Source of the DNA: Aurantiacibacter sp. MUD11
GTDB lineage: Bacteria > Pseudomonadota > Alphaproteobacteria > Sphingomonadales > Sphingomonadaceae
DNA: 64,000 bases
Assembly (NCBI RefSeq): GCF_026967575.1
Contig: NZ_CP114054.1
Location: forward strand, 1,488,001-1,552,000
Direction of reading: 5' to 3'
Shown piece after piece: positions 59,911 to 64,000 of this stretch. A program made the position numbers and the translations under genes. Numbering within the stretch: the first letter of the stretch is position 1; every line of letters starts with the position of its first letter. The notes beneath the pieces were generated by a model. The model did no database searches. It was not told the origin of the DNA and saw only the letters and a program-made list of their open reading frames with translations.

Positions 59911-62900
59911 TGCTGAAACGGTTTTCGCCCCATCGGCCCTTGCGCCATGTGATCCCCGCCGCTTTCGCCGCGGGCGCCGCACTGCTGGGGGCAGGATCGC
60001 TGCTGGCCGCGGGTGGATACGAAACCGCCGTCTACCGCGATTACGAGGGCGCCGGCGTGATCGCCGACCCGGCACCGCAGAACCAGAGCTGGCAGCAGGC
60101 GGTCGACAAGTCCGAAGGCTGCCTCACCTGCCATGCCACTTCCGATGCCCCGGTGGAGACCGGGCTGGAACACACGCCGCTGCTGTCCACCATGCACGCA
60201 TCCGACGCGGTGGTGCTGGGCTGTACCGATTGCCACGGCGGCAACGAGAACGTGGCCGGCAACCCGGACCTGGGCTTCGAGCATCCCGACTATGTCGCCG
60301 CGCGCGATGCCGCGCACGTGCTGCCGACCTATCCCGACAGCTGGCACTATCCGTCGTCGGCCAATCCCGAGCGGTCCTATTCGCTGCTGAACCGCGAGGC
60401 GCCCGAATTCGTCCGCTTCGTGAACCCCTCGGACTATCGCGTGGCGCGCGAGGCTTGCGGGGCCTGCCATATCCAGGTGATCGAGGCGGCCGAACGCTCG
60501 CTGATGGCGACCGGTGCCATGCTGTGGGGCGGCGCGGCCTATAATAACGGCATCCTGCCATTCAAGAATTACGTGGTCGGCGAAGCCTACACCCGCGAAG
60601 GCGAGGCGGCCGTCATCCTGAGCCCCGGCGAACCGTTCGGCACCGTGACGCCGGAACAGCAGGCGCGCGGTGCGCTCGGCGCACTCTACCCCCTGCCCAC
60701 CTGGCAGGTGGTGCCGCCGGCCGACGTCTTCCGCGTGTTCGAGCGCGGCGGCCGCACGATCAACTCGCAGTTCCCGGAAATCGGCATCCCCAACCCGACC
60801 GGGCAGGTGCAGCGCCTGGAGGAACCGGGCCGGCCCGACCTGCGCCAGTCGAACCGTGGCCCGGGTACCGGCCTGCGCGCCGCGATCCCGGTGCTCAACA
60901 TCCACAAGACCCGCCTCAACGACCCGTTCACCTGGTTCATGGGCACGAACGACCAGCCGGGTGACTATCGCCATTCGGGCTGCGCCAGCTGCCACGTGGT
61001 CTATGCCAACGACCGCGAATACCGCCACTCGCTGACCTATGCGCAATATGGCCGCGACGGGCAGACCATCACGGCCGACCCGACGATCAACAGCCAGACG
61101 CAGGAACACCACGGTGACGATCACGCCTACGCCGACAGCGGCCATGGCGGACTGATCCAGCCCGGTGATGGCGGGCATCATGGCGACGATCATGGCGACG
61201 GCCACGACGGCGGCGTACCGATGGAGGATCGCGAGCGCGGCCACCCGCTGCAGCACGTCTTCACCCGCGCCATCCCGACCGCGCAGTGCATGAACTGTCA
61301 CATGCACCAGCCGAACATCTTCCTGAACTCGTACCTCGGCTACACCATGTGGGATTACGAGAGCGACGCGCCCTTCATGTGGCCGGGTCCGGAAAACCGC
61401 ACCCCGCGCCCCGAGGGGATGAGCGACGAGGAATACCAGAGCACCTATCTGCAGCAGCGCTATCCCACGGCAGAGGAAGTGCGCGCCGTGCTCGATCGCA
61501 ACCCCGAAGGCGCGAGCCCGCGCGGCCTGTGGGCGGACATCGATTTCCTGCGCAATGTCTACGATCTCAACGACGATCTGGAGCACACGCAGTTCGCCGA
61601 TTACCACGGCCACGGGTGGAACTTCCGCGGCATCTTCAAGCGTGACCGCGAAGGCAACCTTCTGGATGCCGATGGTGAAATCCTGCGTCCCGGCGATCCG
61701 GAAACGGATACGCCCGAGCAATTCGCCTATCACAACGAACGCTGGCGCCAGCGCTTCCGCCGCGATGGCGAGGGACAGTTCGTCGAGGTCGAGACCGACC
61801 CGGCCCAGAACGGCACCAACAATCCCGGCGTCGCCGTACACATGATGAGCATCCACGCCGAGAACGGCATGCAGTGCGCCGACTGCCACTATGCGCAGGA
61901 CAGCCATGGCAGCGGCCTGATCTACGGCGAAGTCGCCAATGCCATCGAGATCGGCTGCAAGGACTGCCACGGCACGGCGGACGACTATCCCACGCTGCGC
62001 ACTTCCGGCCCCGCCGCCCCTCCGGGCGGGCACGACCTGACCCTGCTGCGCAATCCCGACGGTCGCCGCCGCTTCGAATGGCGCGAGGACGAGGACACCG
62101 GCCGCCGCACGCTGATCCAGCGGTCGATCATCGATCCGGAGCTGGAATGGGAAGTCAGCCTGGTGCGCGACAGCGTCGATCCGGCAGCGCCCGACTTCAA
62201 CGCCCTGTCCGCCCGCGCCAAGCTGATGAGCCGCGATACCGATACGTTCGCCTTCGGCCCCGGCATCGAACCGGCCGACCGCGCGCACGGCGACGAGGAA
62301 ATGGCCTGCTTCACCTGCCACCTCTCGTGGACCACCAGCTGCGGTGGTTGCCACCTGCCGATCGAGGCCAACTGGCAGAGCGAAGTGCACCGCTATGACG
62401 GGGAGACCACCCGCAACTTCGCCACCTACAATCCGCAGGTGGCGCGCGACGAGATGTTCCAGCTGGGCATCCACCAGAGCACCAAGGGCAACCAGATCGC
62501 CCCGATCCGCTCGACCAGCGCACTGGTGCTCAGCTCCACCAACATCAACCGCGAGCGTATCTACATCCAGCAGCCGCCGATCGCCTCTTCGGGCTTCTCC
62601 TCGCAGGCCTTCGCGCCGCACTTCCCGCATACGGTGCGGCTGACCGAGACCAAGACCTGTTCGGACTGCCACCTCTCCGAGGCGGAAAACAACAACGCCA
62701 TCATGGCGCAGCTGCTGCTGCTCGGCACCAATTTCGTGAACTTCGTGGGCGCCAATGCCTGGACCGGCCTCGAAGGCGGGTTCGAGGCGGTCCGCGTCAC
62801 CGAATGGGAAGAGCCGCAGGCCGTGCTGGGCTCCTACCTTCACCGTTATGCCTATCCCGATTACTACCGCCAGTTCGTGGAGGAAGGTAACCGCGAGCTG

Positions 62901-64000
62901 CGCGACTGGACGCGCGGCCAGTTCTTCGACGGCGACCTGTCGGGCGAAACCCGTGCGGTGGAGGAATTCGCCAACGTGCACGAAGGCACGCGCGACCGCG
63001 TCGGCTGCCTGCAGATGCGCGGCGAATACATGTTCGTGGCCGAGGGCCGCGGCGGCTTCCGCGTCTATGATATCGCCAGCATCGGCAACAAGGGCTTCTC
63101 CGAGCGCATCATCACCGCGCCGTTCAGCCCGCTGGGGCATGACACCCACGTGAGCACCGAGAACGCCACCTGCATGGCGCTGCCGACCAACCAGGCCATC
63201 GCGCCGACCCGCAACACCGAGCAGATGCGCGCGATGAACCAGGAACAGCCGTTCCTGCCGATCTACTCCTACGCGGTGATCACCGACGCGGAAGAGGGCC
63301 TGGTGCTCGTCAACGTCGACACGCTGGCCGATGGCGAGCTGCGCAACAACGATCTCGACCGGCTGGAGCTGGCCGATGGCAGCGATGCCTGGAACCCGGA
63401 CGGCGTGCTGGACGGTGCGCGGCACATCCACCTGGCGGGCGAGGTGGCCTACATCACCGCCGATGCCGGCCTCGTGGTGGTCGACCTGTCGGACCCGGCC
63501 AGCCCGCAGCTGTCCGCCGTGCGCCCGCTCACCGATGCGCGCGCCTCGACCATCCAGTTCCGCTACCTGTGGGTTACCGATGCCGACGGGGTGAAGCTGT
63601 TCGACGTCACCGATCTGCGTAACCCGGTCGCGCGGCCCGAAGGCACGATCCCGCTCGCCAATGCGCAGCGCATGTATATAGCGCGCACTTATCTCTACAT
63701 CGCCGGCAAGCAGGATGGCCTGGTGATCGCCGACGTCACCCGCCCGCTGCAACCGCGCATCCACTTGCGGGAGACTTTCGGCGGGCAGATGAACGACGTC
63801 GAGGACGTGATCGTCGCCTCCACCAACGCCAGCCTGTTCGCCTATGTTGCGGACGGGGTAAACGGCATGAAGGTGCTGCAGCTCACCAGCCCGGACAGCC
63901 AGCGCAACTACTATGGCTTCAGCCCGGCGCCGGTGCCCGAACTGATCGCCTGGGCGCGCACGCAGTCACCCTCGATCTCGCTCTCCAAGGGCCTCGACCG
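59910..64000 (+). CDS. Decaheme c-type cytochrome with LVIVD propeller (3' end cut by window)
   Basis: The plus-strand frame is open from ATG 59910 to the window end: 1363 residues visible and no stop. A signal peptide (VIPAAFAAGAALLGAGSLLAAG) is followed by ten CxxCH heme motifs at residues 71, 105, 183, 358, 460, 656, 683, 800, 811 and 917. A His-rich insertion (residues 400-434) has eight histidines with acidic residues. From about residue 1030 a heme-free part follows with LVIVD-type repeats (GLVVVDLSDPASP, GVKLFDVTDLRNP, GLVIADVTRPLQP), a likely beta-propeller. The full protein exceeds known MtrA/MtrC decaheme sizes. It is translationally coupled to the barrel gene. Confidence 0.88.
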   Translation, partial: MLKRFSPHRPLRHVIPAAFAAGAALLGAGSLLAAGGYETAVYRDYEGAGVIADPAPQNQSWQQAVDKSEGCLTCHATSDAPVETGLEHTPLLSTMHASDAVVLGCTDCHGGNENVAGNPDLGFEHPDYVAARDAAHVLPTYPDSWHYPSSANPERSYSLLNREAPEFVRFVNPSDYRVAREACGACHIQVIEAAERSLMATGAMLWGGAAYNNGILPFKNYVVGEAYTREGEAAVILSPGEPFGTVTPEQQARGALGALYPLPTWQVVPPADVFRVFERGGRTINSQFPEIGIPNPTGQVQRLEEPGRPDLRQSNRGPGTGLRAAIPVLNIHKTRLNDPFTWFMGTNDQPGDYRHSGCASCHVVYANDREYRHSLTYAQYGRDGQTITADPTINSQTQEHHGDDHAYADSGHGGLIQPGDGGHHGDDHGDGHDGGVPMEDRERGHPLQHVFTRAIPTAQCMNCHMHQPNIFLNSYLGYTMWDYESDAPFMWPGPENRTPRPEGMSDEEYQSTYLQQRYPTAEEVRAVLDRNPEGASPRGLWADIDFLRNVYDLNDDLEHTQFADYHGHGWNFRGIFKRDREGNLLDADGEILRPGDPETDTPEQFAYHNERWRQRFRRDGEGQFVEVETDPAQNGTNNPGVAVHMMSIHAENGMQCADCHYAQDSHGSGLIYGEVANAIEIGCKDCHGTADDYPTLRTSGPAAPPGGHDLTLLRNPDGRRRFEWREDEDTGRRTLIQRSIIDPELEWEVSLVRDSVDPAAPDFNALSARAKLMSRDTDTFAFGPGIEPADRAHGDEEMACFTCHLSWTTSCGGCHLPIEANWQSEVHRYDGETTRNFATYNPQVARDEMFQLGIHQSTKGNQIAPIRSTSALVLSSTNINRERIYIQQPPIASSGFSSQAFAPHFPHTVRLTETKTCSDCHLSEAENNNAIMAQLLLLGTNFVNFVGANAWTGLEGGFEAVRVTEWEEPQAVLGSYLHRYAYPDYYRQFVEEGNRELRDWTRGQFFDGDLSGETRAVEEFANVHEGTRDRVGCLQMRGEYMFVAEGRGGFRVYDIASIGNKGFSERIITAPFSPLGHDTHVSTENATCMALPTNQAIAPTRNTEQMRAMNQEQPFLPIYSYAVITDAEEGLVLVNVDTLADGELRNNDLDRLELADGSDAWNPDGVLDGARHIHLAGEVAYITADAGLVVVDLSDPASPQLSAVRPLTDARASTIQFRYLWVTDADGVKLFDVTDLRNPVARPEGTIPLANAQRMYIARTYLYIAGKQDGLVIADVTRPLQPRIHLRETFGGQMNDVEDVIVASTNASLFAYVADGVNGMKVLQLTSPDSQRNYYGFSPAPVPELIAWARTQSPSISLSKGLD

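Noticed and set aside
57808..60075. A 755-codon minus-strand open frame opposite the barrel gene
   Set aside because: The composition is Arg/Ala/Gly/Val-rich with no recognisable domain, and it lies exactly antisense to a coupled plus-strand gene.
59874..63764. A 1296-codon open frame on the minus strand opposite the decaheme cytochrome
   Set aside because: It is a GC-skew shadow. The plus strand has a signal peptide, ten CxxCH motifs and coupled starts in the same region, while the minus frame is low-complexity His/Arg/Ala/Gly without domains.

Overview
The window is chromosomal DNA from a high-GC alphaproteobacterium, most likely Sphingomonadales and probably Erythrobacteraceae. This rests on the rpmH-rnpA-yidD-yidC-yihA block, rpsT directly before dnaA, the alphaproteobacterial families CC_3452 and UPF0262, several CHASE2 receptors and TonB-dependent transport. 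I see no insertion sequence, prophage, CRISPR array or tRNA. Placement at genus level is inference from gene content.

Layout. 1-7.3 kb: a truncated membrane protein, ubiE-ubiB divergent from mutM, a structured intergenic repeat, rpsT, dnaA and a ThiF-like E1 enzyme. 7.3-18.5 kb: small envelope proteins, a class III sirtuin divergent from dapB, an M48 protease-nth pair, a dapE/symporter/lipoprotein run, and a CHASE2-GGDEF-like-EAL protein followed by a 13-codon ORF. 18.5-22 kb (minus strand): rpmH, rnpA, yidD, yidC and yihA, with a second copy of the structured repeat between rpmH and rnpA. 22-38 kb: comM-like ATPase, rhomboid, HxlR regulator with palindromic operators, rpmJ, galE, a carboxypeptidase, UPF0262, dnaB, a phospholipase D-like protein, rpoZ and a DUF3667 protein. 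37.7-51 kb: ftsH, a membrane-bound winged-helix regulator divergent from a TonB receptor, a three-gene XRE cassette, a TauD-type dioxygenase, a minus-strand operon (TauE/SafE permease, Tat-exported aminotransferase, PAL-like propeller), manA, an enoyl-CoA hydratase and gdhA.

51.4-64 kb is the most unusual part. A CHASE2 adenylate/guanylate cyclase and a secreted FecR-like protein lead into four translationally coupled genes. These encode a pentaheme cytochrome c (c554-like), a lipoprotein with two GlcG/HbpS-like domains, a probable outer-membrane beta-barrel, and a decaheme cytochrome with a His-rich insertion and a C-terminal LVIVD-type propeller that runs off the window. Together they look like an uncharacterised trans-envelope electron-transfer system, possibly under cyclic-nucleotide or envelope-stress control. 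The exported locations and heme-binding motifs are read from the sequence; electron transfer across the outer membrane is inference.

Housekeeping functions are ubiquinone synthesis, DNA repair (mutM, nth), replication start and fork (dnaA, dnaB), lysine/diaminopimelate synthesis (dapB, dapE), membrane-protein insertion and quality control (yidC, ftsH, M48, rhomboid), and nitrogen and sugar metabolism (gdhA, manA, galE).
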